Assembly: GCA_013339765.2 (NCBI GenBank) | Contig: CM023448.1 | Location: 323,434,941 to 323,498,940 of the forward strand | Length of the DNA stretch: 64,000 nucleotides | Direction of reading: 5' to 3' | Source: Haemaphysalis longicornis | Lineage: Eukaryota > Arthropoda > Arachnida > Ixodida > Ixodidae | Shown here: in pieces, positions 9,805 to 21,269 of the stretch | Layout of the letters: every line of letters starts with the position of its first letter | Position numbering within the stretch: the first letter of the stretch is position 1 | The notes under the pieces: generated by a model | Database searches by the model: none | What the model saw: only the letters and a program-made list of their open reading frames with translations | What the model was told of the DNA's origin: nothing | Program-made: the position numbers and the translations under genes

Positions 9805-11090
9805 AAAGAGAACTTATTAAAACTAGTTATAGCTAGGACCCGCCGTAGTTAGCTACTACACGGGTCGACAGGGCACAGGATATACGCAATGTGCTACTAC
9901 TGTCTGTGACTCGATTCAGCCACCCGGCCAAAGTGAAACTGATTCTGCGCAATAGTCTTATGTGCCCGCAGCCAAATCTAAACGTCTAAGTCCGGTGGCA
10001 CTCTTCATACTTGTCAACATTGTTGAACAAGAACAAAACATTACGCAAATATGAGGCATAAAATCAATACCTAAGTTGTATTTGCAGTGTTCCTTATGAA
10101 AAATTCATGGATGCTTGGTATTTGCGATATCAAATGAAATAGCACTTCAACTGCAGAAAATCGTCACCTGCTGTTGCCCGCGCTACGATATAGCCTCCTG
10201 GTGGAATTTTAAGAAATCAAACTGCAACAGTAACGAAAGGTTTCAAACTAGGTTCCACGTTCCGTTCGTAATGTACGTGGAGCATGCATGGAGTTTCCTT
10301 TTTATGGGTGCAGGGCAACGTGGTTCTAAAAATATTGTAGTAAGGTGCCTCGAATCACGCGCGTCTCCGCAGTACGGCAGCGCTGGCATCGAGGCACCCG
10401 GCCTGGGTCAGTAGAACGCGGTAAATTTAAATTGACTTGAGCAAACATCTAGCGTGTTATCTTGAGAGGAACGAGACGGGAGAGGAACAGCATGAGAGGT
10501 GAGCAGGAAAGGGAAGGGAGGCATTTACTCTGCAGGGGTGCCAGCCGACTCTCGTCTTTCGTCGACATTTGCAACGAAAGGAGCAGATACGGGGCCTTTT
10601 TATTTATTTTTTTTTCAGGTGTTCTGTAGGCTTTCTTAGCAAGACTGCGTCATTTTCACGCCTCAAATGACTCAAGTATTCCCCGTTTATCCGTAATCCT
10701 CTGTTTTCCCAGTCAAGCTTTCTGAATACCCCCTCCAGACAAGCTGGGAACAGTTTCGGCTAGATGGATCTTTCCTTTCGGAGGGTGAATTTGTCCCTTT
10801 GCTTGTGAAGGATTGTCCTGCCGGTACATCTGCACGGCAAAATATCGCGCTCCACGGAGTGTCTCTTTCACACTGGCCGCATCACCTTCATGGCGCCGAC
10901 TAGGCGTGAGACTCGGAGCTTCCAGGCGATGAATGGTGTCAGCCAGTCTGCCAGTGGAACCTCACTGAGTACTGGGGGGTGAAATGCACTCCGCGGAATT
11001 TCTACGCTCAGCAAAGGGCCGTTGTAGAAGTCGTAAACAAGAAACCTGACGCTGCATCCGAGGCGTATACGCCGCTGCCCTGACGCCAGC
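9805..11090. other. No gene seen
   Basis: No coding similarity. T-run near 10600-10616. The 3' part may include unrecognised 5' sequence of the LINE remnant that follows. Confidence 0.4.
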
Positions 11091-11099
11091 CAGTCCGAA

Positions 11100-11817
11100 A
11101 AGCTTCACATGACGAGAAACGAGTGCACCCGAGACCGCGCCCGCGCGTGTGGTGGTCCACCACAATCCCCAGTAGAACTCGTATGGGCTCCGGCGCCCGC
11201 TGGTCTGGAGGGTAACGAAGCCGCCCGCAGTATGGCTCGAGGGCTTACTATCCGAGCCGGGGCACGTTCCCCTACCATGGTGCCAGATCCGCCAGAGACA
11301 GAATGGTCTCATATAAAGAAATAACCATGCACTGCCTCCTCTCCCCAGAAAATCGGCTCTCGCCAGCGGGCTTGCTCACACCTGCACAAGGAGCCCACGT
11401 GTAGACTCCCCATCCAAACGAACACCTTTCCGAAACCCGGCCAAGCTCAACCTTATCCCGCCCTTCCCTCTAAACCAGGGGGCACCCAACCCCTCCACCA
11501 AACTGCAACCGCATGCGGAGCCCTCGCGACCCGTCCCCCCATCATATGGGGATGCATCAAGAGCCCTTTTCCCCCCCCTTTCCTCCAATGAGCAGTGAGA
11601 GGAGGCACTGGCAAGGTCAGACCAGGAGAGCCAAAGCTCCCTGGTCACCAGAGCCGCCGACGTCGCTGCCCGCGGCATAAACCGGCAGCCACAACAGCCT
11701 TCTAAACGGCCAAAGCTCAATAAAGTGCTCTCTCTCTCTCTCTCTCTCGTCTCTCTTCCTCTCTCTCTCTCCTCTTCTCTCCTCCCCTCTCTCCATCTCT
11801 CCTCTCTCTCTCCCGCG
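11100..11817 (+). mobile_element. LINE 3' end relic with (CT)n tail
   Basis: Frame 11109-11324 encodes PVELVWAPAPAGLEGNEAARSMA, the final RNase H motif of an R1/I-type LINE with its catalytic Asp replaced by Ala. Farther on, in shifted frames, come LTPAQGAHV, IQTNTFPKP and EEALARSD...SLVTRAADVAA, the C-terminal signature shared with the element ending at 23816. The 3' UTR ends AATAAAGTG followed by (CT)n. All coding parts are broken. Confidence 0.7.
11728..11817. repeat. (CT)n-rich tail
   Basis: About 90 bp of CT-rich repeats with interruptions, directly after AATAAAG. Interpreted as the 3' tail of the LINE rather than an independent microsatellite. Confidence 0.85.
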
Positions 11818-11819
11818 TC

Positions 11820-12570
11820 TCTACATTTAAGCTGCATAAACGGATATATCTAGCCAACTGGGGAAGAAAAATGAACGAGACGGCGATTTACGGTATCGGG
11901 CATTTGAGAACTCATTTGTATTCGGAATTGGTCATTTAGTATTGAAGCCTACCGTTTAAATATCTAATAAACAGCTAGATCACTTCTCGCTTGAGTTTCC
12001 GCATACAACCGAAACGAACGCCAACTACACAAAATTGAGGAGTTTTATCTACCAGTCGTAGTTTAAACCAATAGCGTTAAGCCCTTGCTTGTAAGCCGTT
12101 CCTTGAAACAAACAGCCGCTTGTTCCTCTGCTAGGAGAAAACTGTAGCTCTTCCAAGTTTCAATAAAATAATGAATTGAAAAGTACACTAAATCAGAAGC
12201 ATCTTGTAAAGTACTGATGGTGGAGAGCTGGAGGTGACATTGGTCTCAAATAATGATAAAACCATGACCTAATTATGACACGTATAGATTGTGGCGAAAG
12301 GCAGAAAATCAGAAATGGGTATACGTCCTTGCAAAAAAATGTCTATGTATGATGCAGCAATCATGTTATTCCAGGAAAGGTGCAAGAGGTGAGTTCGGTA
12401 ATGCATTGCTAATAACGCGTTATGTGCATTTTGCGATCAGGAGAAAATAACGCACACATTTTTGACCCTGCGGTGGCGCGGCTTTAGGAAAGTAGGAAAA
12501 AAATGTTCCGGTCACTGATTAAAAAATGGTGATAAGTCGTTTTAAAAAAAAACGAGCGCGAAAGCACCGT
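11820..12570. other. No gene seen
   Basis: AT-rich sequence with no recognised element. Confidence 0.4.
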
Positions 12571-12574
12571 GATA

Positions 12575-13798
12575 CAGTCGAGCCCACTTATAATGGCGAA
12601 AGTTATAACGAACGCTCAGTTAAAACGAACGAACGTGGCATGACCGTCACAGCATGCATTGAGGCAATGGCATTTGTTTCAGATATAACGAACTGGCGCG
12701 AGGGTGCGACTCGGGTAAAGCGAACGATCGACCATTGCCCGACCGCGCCCGGCGGTCGCAGTAGCCATTTGATCGGCTTTCCGCCAACACGAAGCCTCAA
12801 ATGAACTGCGGGGGGATCACCATGCGGGGGGATCACCATTTCTCAACAGACCTGGTTGCAGCCCGCAAAAGAAAACCAAGGGGGGAAGAAAATGTAAACA
12901 CCAAAGGACGTCATCGTCCTGGGCTCCATGTTGCCCCTCCCCCCCTCCCCCCCTCCCCCCTCTCCCCTCTCCCCTCCCCCAAGTTTGTCTGCAGGAGCAC
13001 GGAGGGAAGAGGGGTGAGGCGAGATAGGGGAGGAAGTAGGGGGGACAACGGCGAACTTGCACAAAGCTGGCGATGTGCACTGTGTCAACACCTGTGAGAC
13101 CCATGCGCTTCTCCCGTACAGCCTGTCTGCGGGCGGTCAAATTGGCGGAACGGATTTTGTAGGGCCACAAATCAGCTACGCGGGAGTTTCCGCAGTCCCC
13201 GTTCATGCTCGCTCGCGCTTTTCTCTCCAGTTCGGTTGACAGAAAAGTGAACGGGGGAAAAATAAGAAGCAACCTGAAACGCGTGCAATGAAGCGGAAAC
13301 GCGTCCAGTGCCACTGAGGTGTCATCGATTGTTCTCTTCGGCCATTGTGAACGATCTTTCGCAGAGAGGAAGAAACTGCGACCTGGTTAAGAGGTACGAT
13401 CTGTCCAAGTCGAAAATCTCTACAATTTTTCAAAGACAAAGAGAAGATCCTGTGCTCCAAGATCAATGCCGACCGTCGGCCAGGAAGCGCAAAGGCCCCA
13501 ATGACAATTCATCGGACATTTGTGCATATATTATGAGCTAGTTTTCTGCTTGTCTATTTTCTTTTTGGACCGGGATTTCCATTCCAGCGGGCGAGCGGCA
13601 AATTTCGCTTCACGGCTGCAGCCAGCGTCCACTATCGCCGCGCGCCGTTCAAGCAATGTCTGCCGTCGCGTCAGTGCGCCCGCCGTATGCGTGCCGCGTT
13701 TTCACGCGCAGATAACGCTGATTACACTTATAACGAACTTCGGATATAACGAACAAATTTAGCGGGATGGCTGAGTTTGTTATAAGTGGGCTCGACTG
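12575..13798 (+). mobile_element. Deleted Tigger/pogo-type DNA transposon, TA target duplication
   Basis: Terminal inverted repeats are exact for 19 bp: CAGTCGAGCCCACTTATAA at 12575-12593 and its reverse complement at 13780-13798. TA dinucleotides flank both ends (12573-12574 and 13799-13800), as expected for the Tc1/mariner/pogo superfamily. Sub-terminal TATAACGAAC motifs repeat inside both ends. At 1224 bp it is too short for a full transposase; only the N-terminal DNA-binding part survives. The interior also holds C-rich tracts at 12938-12980. Confidence 0.9.
13288..13541 (+). pseudogene. Tigger/CENP-B-like transposase N-terminus, broken
   Basis: Starts ATG at 13288 with MKRKRVQCH, then a TGA. 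The next frame gives AIVNDLSQRGRNCDLVKRY, DLSKSKISTIF and RKRKG, matching the first helix-turn-helix of pogo/Tigger transposases (CENP-B N-terminal domain), which binds the terminal repeats. The DDE catalytic domain is missing. Confidence 0.75.
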
Positions 13799-13804
13799 TA
13801 CTTT

Positions 13805-14570
13805 CATTGAGTTTGTTATATAAAATACTCGTGTTAAGTCGCCAGAAGAAAAAAATAATGGACAATAAGGTTATCTGAAAGCTAGGCATTTTCTGGCTAT
13901 TATTACGCAAATAGACATTTTAGGCAAGGTCTCATGACCTTCCACCAGATTAAAGTAACGCACAATTATGAGCAAGAACATTTGTAATACATAACTAGGT
14001 ACGATTTTGATTAGCGTGCTTGGCACTTCAACGTCACCAACGCACGCATGTTGCGGCCTAGAATGCGCGACTAACATCGTTTTTGTACCGACGCGCCCTC
14101 TACCGAAATGCCCGTGTCCCGAAGGGTCCGCGCACCTAAAGGTCCGCGCGCCTAAAGGTCTGTGCAACTAAAGGTCCGTGCACCGCAAAGGCCGTACCAA
14201 AATGCTTTGTATACCGAAACGTCCTGTACCGAAAAGACCGGAGCCGACAGGCGACTTCAGGGGGTTCCCCAGGTGACTTAAACCCCACTCCAACCTGGCA
14301 TGAAAAATTTTTAGGAGGAAGGGGGGGGGGGGGGGGGGGGGCATGGACGCTTGAGCTACGCCCATGTGGTGTATCGAATATATCGCCATACTCTGGGAAG
14401 CACGCATAACTGGTAATGTTGATTTTTCATGGGCCAAAAAGACCCGCTTTTTTTCTCTTTTGTGAGTGTGGACTTTGTACTCTCTGCATTGCTATACTTT
14501 GTCATTTTTACAGCACGTGAATTTCTTTCTGCGGCCGGCAGTGGTAGGTTAACCGGGCACCGATCACTTA
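13805..14570. other. No gene; degenerate short tandem repeat and G-run
   Basis: Around 14098-14245 a unit of about 16-18 bp with the theme CCGTGCACCTAAAGGTC / GTACCGAAACGTCC recurs about eight times with drift. A 21-base G homopolymer sits at 14321-14341. Confidence 0.6.
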
Positions 14571-14578
14571 AGGTGAAT

Positions 14579-14602
14579 AATTGTCACCTTAAGGTGACAA
14601 TT
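14579..14602. repeat. 24-bp perfect palindrome
   Basis: Two identical halves with AATTGTCACCTT on each strand and no loop. A partial copy (CTTAAGGTGA) lies just upstream at 14567-14576. Confidence 0.9.
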
Positions 14603-14702
14603 GTGTGCGTGTGCATGCCTGTGCGTGCGTGCGTGCATGTGCGCGTTCGTGCAGGCGTAAGTGCGGGCGTGCGTGTGTGCGTGTGTGTGTATGGGCGTGT
14701 AC
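14601..14702. repeat. GT/GC-rich microsatellite
   Basis: Alternating purine-pyrimidine run, mainly TGTG, TGCG and TGCA steps, directly after the palindrome. Such runs can adopt Z-DNA. Confidence 0.85.
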
Positions 14703-15484
14703 GCGCTGCGTTCGGCCGGTCACATGAAGGGAAGCGAGAATCGGCTCATGCGCTGATAGAAAACGTGTCGTAAAGTCGGTGAAATCACGGTACCGTGGGG
14801 ATGAATTGCTTTGCGCCCAAGCCTTCATGCTTGTTATGCGCTGGAATACTGGGGCTAAATTGGGTTTCCTTGAACTGCGGGGATAGGCGGTACGGAACAA
14901 AGCATATCATCACCGCTTATACGCCATAGCGTTTTTTACTGGGTCCGAAGGCTCGGGAAGCAGCGCGTTCTCGAGTTAAGACCCAACCACATGGACGCGA
15001 AATTACGCGTCGCGCGAGAGTCGGCGTCGTTCGGCGGCACAGCGCCGGCACGCAGGAGAGGGCGAGTAACCGCATGAGACCGACGAAGTCACGCGTCAGC
15101 CGCTGCGTCGACGTGCGTTGATAAACACGTTTATATGAACTCTGCCAGCCTGTTCAAATTATTTTTGATCGTTTATAAGCAGGTATTTCTGATTGCTTCA
15201 ATGCAGTATTCAGAAACCTAGATTTGACAAAAAATACACTCCCCTTACTTTATTCATTGCTAAGGATGCTTGCGGAGCGATTTGGAAAAGCTGCGAAATG
15301 TATTTAAAGTTATCGCCGTCAAATCTGAACAAAATAAGATAGCTTGATAAACAAAAAAAAAGCGTACTTCAAACCACGTATTTTCTTTCAACTTTATATG
15401 TCCTACCATGATGTTAGGTACGGACTGCTTCATAAATTCAAAGTGCAAGCAAAATAAATTTCAGCGCTGCCTTCCTACTGAGGT

Positions 15485-15690
15485 TAGAGCCGAATGTCAG
15501 TTGTAGAATAAAAGGAAAGGTACCCTGGCACCCTTCTTTACCTTGGTAAAAAAAGACTGATCAAACCCTCACCGCAAAAAAAAAAAAAAAAAAAAAAAAA
15601 CTGCAGCGAGGTTTTGCCAAGACTCGAACCATGTCCTTTCAAAACAGAAGCCCAACACCCAACCTCTCCACCACGCCAGAAAACGCAGGC
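15485..15690 (-). mobile_element. tRNA-derived SINE-like unit
   Basis: On the minus strand a tRNA-like head (15690 to about 15600) has an A-box-like TGGCGTGGTGGAGAGG and a B-box GGTTCGAGTCTTG spaced as in a tRNA with a short variable arm. A T25 run (A-run 15576-15600 on the plus strand) and a short unrelated body ending near 15485 follow. The acceptor stem does not pair, so it is not a functional tRNA. The tail type and target duplication are not clear. Confidence 0.5.
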
Positions 15691-15694
15691 AGAG

Positions 15695-17980
15695 GAAAAT
15701 AATTCGGTATATTAACCTAGGCTGCCAATGAATATTGTCCGATGTGTTTTGTTTTGGCTGAATTTGAGAAAGTTGGGCAGTGATAACGCTTGATTCTTAC
15801 GCACCGAACTCGGTGGCGAGGCCAATTATGCGAGTACTGCAAGCGATGTAATTTGAGTCGAGAAAAGGTATCGCACATCACCTGACGCCACGAATGGAAT
15901 GGAATGCGCCGCTGTAGAATTCTGTCGTTGATAACGCTTGTTCGTCACGCACCGACCTTGCAGACAAGCTCATCATGCTAATACTACAAGCGACGTAGCC
16001 TATTTAACTCACAAAAAGCTATCGCAAATCCTCGATATCCCCGATGAAAGCTCTTGTCTCAACGCATCCGATTACCGCAGGTTAAAACGAAATTGATTGT
16101 GTTCTGCTGAAAGGAATGACCCCAAGACACGAGAAGGACAGGAATCCCGACGCTGCCGCCCGCTGCCGCCCGCTTTCCGATGCTTTCTCGCGGTGCGTCG
16201 ACGCCGATATCTGGCGACCATAGACATCGGCGTTGCTCGCGACTCCACGCATTTTGGCAACGCGCTCTGACGCGCGTCAACGTGTGGCGACGTCGACGCG
16301 TCAATACGCGGAAAATACGCTGCGTGTCGTCGCGGCTAATTGACGTGTTGCCCGGCTAGCTTGTCGGTCCAAAAAATAAGGGTAGCGCCTCATTCCACTC
16401 GGTATTTCCCTTCGATTAAGGAGGAAGTGGACGCCGCTGTCTGGTGTCTTAGTTTCTGGAAACCATTTTCTTGTATCTCTTGTCAGTGTGCATGACGAAA
16501 TTTCACGCGCGCTGCAGCTGCTCAGTAAGGGGGCTCAGCTTGTCTGATCATTCCACCGGCTGTTAAAAAGATCGTGGTACCACAGACCGAATAAAAAGTG
16601 AGAGTGCCATCTAGGGTGAGGATGGCTCCCGCTACTGCAAATGACGTTTAAAAGTAACTTAGAAGTCATCGAGCACGCCAGGTTCCCGTTCTCGGAAAAG
16701 CTTATTGGAACGATCTTGTGGCACTGAAACAACGGTAACAAGAGCAAACGTCGAGATAGTAGTCGAACAGTGTGACGCGAAGAGTTTGCGAAGTTTTTCG
16801 AAGAGCTTCTTTCCCTTACATGCAATTAATGTAGCTCCTTGCGTGCGAAATAAAAGTGTTTATTCCTCTTGACGATTCACTTGAATCGGTGATTCAATTC
16901 CGTGTCATGTATTTGGTTTAAACAACATAACGCTGTAGAAAAATGTATTTTCACATGAAGTTGCTCAAATAAATAATGCTTCAGTATCTTTATCTGCATC
17001 TTTTATCTTCATTCAAAAAAAGTATTCCTGTTCAATAAAACTATTCAATAAAATGTATTCCAGAATGATTCTGGAATACTTTTTTCTGCGTTGCACAAGT
17101 ATCTCCGCATATCCCGTTGCGTCATAATTAAATGTGTGCTATTATCCGCATTTTACGCGTCCAACGCATGTATCGCAATGTTATTCCGGAATACTGTTTG
17201 AAGTATCTCTGCCCAGTCCCAAGGCCGGGTTTAGACTGTTGCCGCAACTGTCGTAATAAATTTAAAGAATGGCGTCATTTCACGTTTCAGCCAGCCGAAC
17301 TGCGTGACATGCCGTATTTTTTTTTTTTTACGTCAATAGATCACGCTATGGCTTTTGCGTCCGTAGTCTGAACATAGCCTAAGAGCCATACACAAGCCTC
17401 GCTCTAAAATATACCCTTTGCAAGCCGCGCCTGCTTGCCCAACTATTAGTACCTGGTGTCCGGGCGTGCGTGCTCGTTCAGGTAGAGTGACGCCCTGTCC
17501 ACGCGGATATTAAAGAACTAATCAGCACCGCTCGCCGGCAGCGTGCCCGCTCCGCTGCAGACTCAGCCTCCGCAGTCTGCCGGCGCGAAGCCCGCGGCCA
17601 CCGCTGTCAATTCGTCGCGTTCGCTTTCTCTTCTTTGCCCGGCGCGTTTATTTCCGCGCCGCCGTTCCTCGATCCTCTCCCAGCGCGTGTGATTGTCTTC
17701 GGGCCCTTGGCGGCAGCGCACGCTTTTCGGTCCCGGCGCTTCCCTGCGCCAATTGGACGGCATTCTGTTGCTCGCTGCGCCATTGTGTCTGCTCTGCAAA
17801 TTGGCGCAGGACGAGCGAAAAAGAAAACCCTTCCCCACTAGGAATCAACAGGGAGCTCTGCGATTACTGAGGGAAAAAGAAACCGCGGGGGAAGTTTCGT
17901 GTACCTATAGCTATCCAAAACTGCATCGTTGGAGCCGTGCTTCACGCTAACGCCGAGGCCCCAAGCTGCAAAAGCTTGCA
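15695..17980. other. No gene seen; CpG-rich patch
   Basis: Mostly AT-rich, with a GC- and CpG-rich patch at about 17460-17830 and a 25-bp palindrome at 17055-17079 (arms of 12 bp around one base). No frame with recognisable similarity. Confidence 0.4.
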
Positions 17981-18427
17981 AGTACAGTCGTGGACAAATG
18001 AAATGCGAACACGAAAATATGAACCAAAACGAACAAAATCGAAAAGTACTGTTCGTTGAGGTTCAGTAATGGCACGCTATTGGTATATTTGGAAATCCAC
18101 ATTTCCCAACTTTGTTTTTGTTAACTACAACACGCGCCATTTTGACTTGCATGGTAAGACATGGCGCTTACATAAGAGGGGGGGGGGGCAATTTAAAACA
18201 AAACTAAAGTAAGAAACATACTGTAACACACTGTAAAAGAGGGTACAAGATATTATCAGCGAATGTACACATGCAGGGAAAGCACATAAACGAAAGTAAC
18301 GTTATATGTGTTGTGGCGTGGCGCAGTAGAAAGTAACGTTATATAAACAAAAACAATGCAACATTGAAGAGAAAAGGAATCTAGGTGACACTAAATGGAA
18401 CAAACATAACAGGATTTGTCGCAAAAA

Positions 18428-18800
18428 TTGTTAAATATCTAAAAGGGCTGTGCAGAATGCGTCGTAGTTACTGATGATGGCAATGTGGCAAGGCAAGTCG
18501 TTCCATAGTTTTATCGGTAATAACAGTGGTGAATATTTGTACATGTTAGTGCGCGCAAATGGGATGAACACTTTTAACGGGTGATTGGTACGGCGGGAGA
18601 TGCGCGGTGCCGCCTTGATGTGTAAATTACGGAATAAGGATGCGCTATGGTAAATTTTGAAAAAATACTGAACTAGGAAGTTTTGGCGACGTTGTTGCAA
18701 GGTTTCTAAGTTTAGGCTAGTTAGGAGTTGGGTTACACTGTCGCGCGTGTAGTTACGGAAAATGAAACGAATAGCACGATTTTGGACTGCTTCGATGGAT
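18428..18800 (-). pseudogene. LINE ORF2 C-terminal domain
   Basis: Encodes IEAVQNRAIRFIFRNY, then LETLQQRRQNFLVQYFFKIYH and LPIKLWNDLPCHIA, the conserved end of CR1/Jockey-type ORF2 proteins. It parallels QLEAVQNRSVRFILSNY in the LINE at 37-39.6 kb. Confidence 0.8.
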
Positions 18801-18950
18801 ACGTTTGATTAGGGTTCCAGATGATAGCCGCGTATTCGAGTTGTGGTCTTACAAACAAGGTGTATGCAGTCAGTTTGGTTTCTGTTGTAGAAATGTAAAC
18901 TGATTTACGTGGAAGTCCTAGGGTCTTGCTTGCTTAGTTTGCAATGTAGT

Positions 18951-19307
18951 CTATATGTATATGGGCGTTCGAAGGTTGGGTGTGAGAATTACGCCTAGGT
19001 ATTTGTAATGGTTTGCACGCGCAATGTTAGAGTCATAAATAGAATAATCAAAGGTGAGAGGTGAACGTACGTTTGTGAATGTCATTACTTTAATCTGTTC
19101 AATGTTTATATGCATTAGCCACTTGGCGCACCAGGATAATAGGGCGTTTAAGTCGTTTTGTAGGAGTAGAGAATCATTGATGCAGTTAATTTCGCGGTAC
19201 AGAACACAATCGTCAGCAGAGAAACGGATCTGAGATGAAGTGAAGTCAGGTATGTCATTAATGTACATCAAAAATAATAGCGGACCCAACACAGAACCCT
19301 GCGGCAC
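18951..19307 (-). pseudogene. LINE reverse transcriptase, motif B and C part
   Basis: Starts MPQGSVLGPLLFLMYINDIPD (GVPQGSVLGPLLF motif B region), then SADDCVLYR in place of FADDCVLYR (the catalytic Asp pair is kept), LLSWCAKWLMHIN and HYKYLGVILTP. Separated from the preceding part by a frameshift and stops between 19307 and 19410. Confidence 0.85.
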
Positions 19308-19409
19308 CCCTGATGTGGAAACAGGTGACGAGATAGCATCTATTTATTAAGAAATTCAACAACACCAGTACATTATCGTGGTGTTGTTGAGTTAGAAGCT
19401 GAGTAATTT

Positions 19410-19985
19410 TTATACTAGGCGCTGATGAGGAACTAAATCAAAAGTTTTCGAAAACTCCACAAAAACTGTGTCAGTTTGGTTGCTTGAGTGTATACTGCTG
19501 TGGATATCCGTTATAAATTCTAACAGCTGAGACTCGCAGGATTTCCCTCGTTGAAAACCGTGGGGATATGGAAAGAGTAGATTGTTGGAAGACAGATGTT
19601 GCATAATGTTACTGTACAAAATATGTTCCAAAATTTTGCAGGGTATAGAAGTCAAAGATATGGGCCTGTAATTAGAAAAGTCGGTCTGGTCACCAGCCTT
19701 ATAAATGGGCACAACGAAAGCTAACTCCCAGTCGTTAGGCAAGACGCCTTCGTCGAGGGATTGCTGAAGCAACTTGCACAGAAAAGAGGACGACTGCATC
19801 AACGTTTGCTTTAATAGTTTCGATGATATTTGATCAGGACCGGGACTACATCTGTTAGCTAAGCGTTGTATGCCTCTTGAAACACCTTCCAAGGTTATCA
19901 AAAAATCGGACATTACGGAGCACTTAGGATGAGAGGCAACATGCAGAGGCGGTGGAGAGCTTTCAGTGGTGAAGATAGAGGACAA
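19410..19985 (-). pseudogene. LINE reverse transcriptase, N-terminal half
   Basis: Frame with NRCSPGPDQISSKLL, DWELAFVVPIYKAGD, NYRPISLTSIPCKILEH, HGFQRGKSCESQLL and motif A VFVEFSKTFDLVPHQRL. In active elements motif A reads FLDFSKAFD; here the metal-binding Asp is Glu (VEFSK), so activity is lost in addition to the truncation. Confidence 0.85.
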
Positions 19986-21234
19986 TGTTGTGTTATGCGT
20001 CTCAGCTATTTCATATTTTCGTGTTCACGTTTCATTTCTCCATGACTTCCCATGTGTGCCTTGGGGCCTCGGGCTAATTTATGAGCAATTTAGTTTATAG
20101 CTATGCACTGCCCTCGAGATATCTGGCAGTGGCTGTAATTTCGCCAAAACTTTGATTATAGAGGAAGAGGGATATAAGTAATTTCATTGGCCTTGTAAGA
20201 GCAAGCTTGGTCGATATTTCGCGGGGACTAAAATTAACTGACCATGTGAAAGCTTCCCTTTTCCGCATTCTGTTTCTTGCAACGTGTAACAAAAAAAATT
20301 CACCGGCCATTCACTCTCTGAAGGTCCAGGCCAAGCTGCGTGCGTTGGGGGCTGTTAACGCGGTGCTGCTTCCCCGGCGATTGCGTGTAGGACTTTCGTG
20401 TGTGCAGTCAGGTCGTTATAGAACCGCAGTCTGTCAGCACACGTAGCAGCTCAGGTCGAAATGACGATCCGGAAGTTTCTTTGGAATCTGGCGTACACGC
20501 CCTTTAACTCTTCCAGGATGGCTCCTTGACGCCGAAGGCGCTTTGCGGCATTCCCAGAATCACGACATCCGTCGTCTGTTATCGCTCGTCGCTTTTGTGC
20601 CACCTCACGGGCATTGCTGTTGGCACGTCGTCGATGAATCACTAACTAGCGAGACTGTCATCGGACACCGTTCACATAGTATTTGTGCAACAAACTATCT
20701 GGAAAAGCCAGCTTTAATAGACCAATCTGACACCGATCTTTCTGAAGTCGGCTTCACTTCTAAACACAAATGTATTGCTGGAAAGACATTTCTTCAGGGG
20801 CGATATAAGCCGTCTAATGTCAAAATATGAAGGCCCTGGACCTTATCGGTGCAAGCTTGTTCTTTGTAAGCCGGCTTTGCCACATTGCATTTTTTCGCGC
20901 GGTCGCCATAAAATCCCGGTTCCTAGCCATAGAAAGCTTTGCTACAGTGGAGAAAAAAAAATAGACAGATTCGCTGTAAAATATCTCCAATCTTGTAGGA
21001 CCCAACCTGAATGAGCCAGTGGGATTTGACTGTTTATCAGAATTTCGATTTAACCAAGCTCCTAAAGGTAAAAATATATGTATGTTTGTGCTTATTAGCG
21101 CAAGGGGCCATTGTTAAAAAAGAAAATACAATCAGAAGTTGTATTTTAATAAAAACAACTTTTATTCAGCTGCTCCGTTAAACGCCAAGCAAAAAAAAAA
21201 CGCCCGTGTAAAGTGGTTTCTTGCTTCCACTAAC

Positions 21235-21269
21235 TAAAATGCCTATATTATGTCAATATAGGCATTTTA
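21235..21269. repeat. Hairpin, 15-bp perfect arms
   Basis: Arms 21235-21249 and 21255-21269 around ATGTC. No associated coding sequence. Confidence 0.9.

Larger units (their letters stand above)
18160..19995 (-). mobile_element. CR1/Jockey-like LINE, 5'-truncated
   Basis: Reading leftward: RT fingers and palm, thumb, C-terminal domain, then a 3' UTR of about 270 bp ending in a C-rich run and CTTATGTAA (G-run near 18179-18189 on the plus strand). The same C-run plus TATGTAA end occurs in the LINE at 27060-27797. No RNase H follows the RT, which fits CR1-type lineages. The endonuclease part is lost. It inserted into the mariner-type element, so it is younger than it. Confidence 0.85.
17985..20048. 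mobile_element. Mariner-type element ends, split by a LINE
   Basis: Left end CAGTCGTGGACAAATGAAAT...GAACACGAAAATATGAA at 17985-18022, preceded by TA (17983-17984). The right end at about 20011-20048 is its imperfect reverse complement (CATATTTTCGTGTTCACGTTTCATTT...CCATGACT). The two ends are more than 2 kb apart because a minus-strand LINE occupies about 18160-19995. No transposase coding remains, so the host was probably a short non-autonomous mariner-type element. Confidence 0.65.

Noticed and set aside
11376..11837. 153-residue minus-strand open frame rich in Arg/Glu
   Set aside because: Antisense of the LINE C-terminus and its (CT)n tail; the RE-rich part is the repeat read backwards.
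17055..17090. Palindrome followed by T-run, looks like a rho-independent terminator
   Set aside because: The organism is a eukaryote and there is no gene upstream; the one-base loop is also unsuitable.
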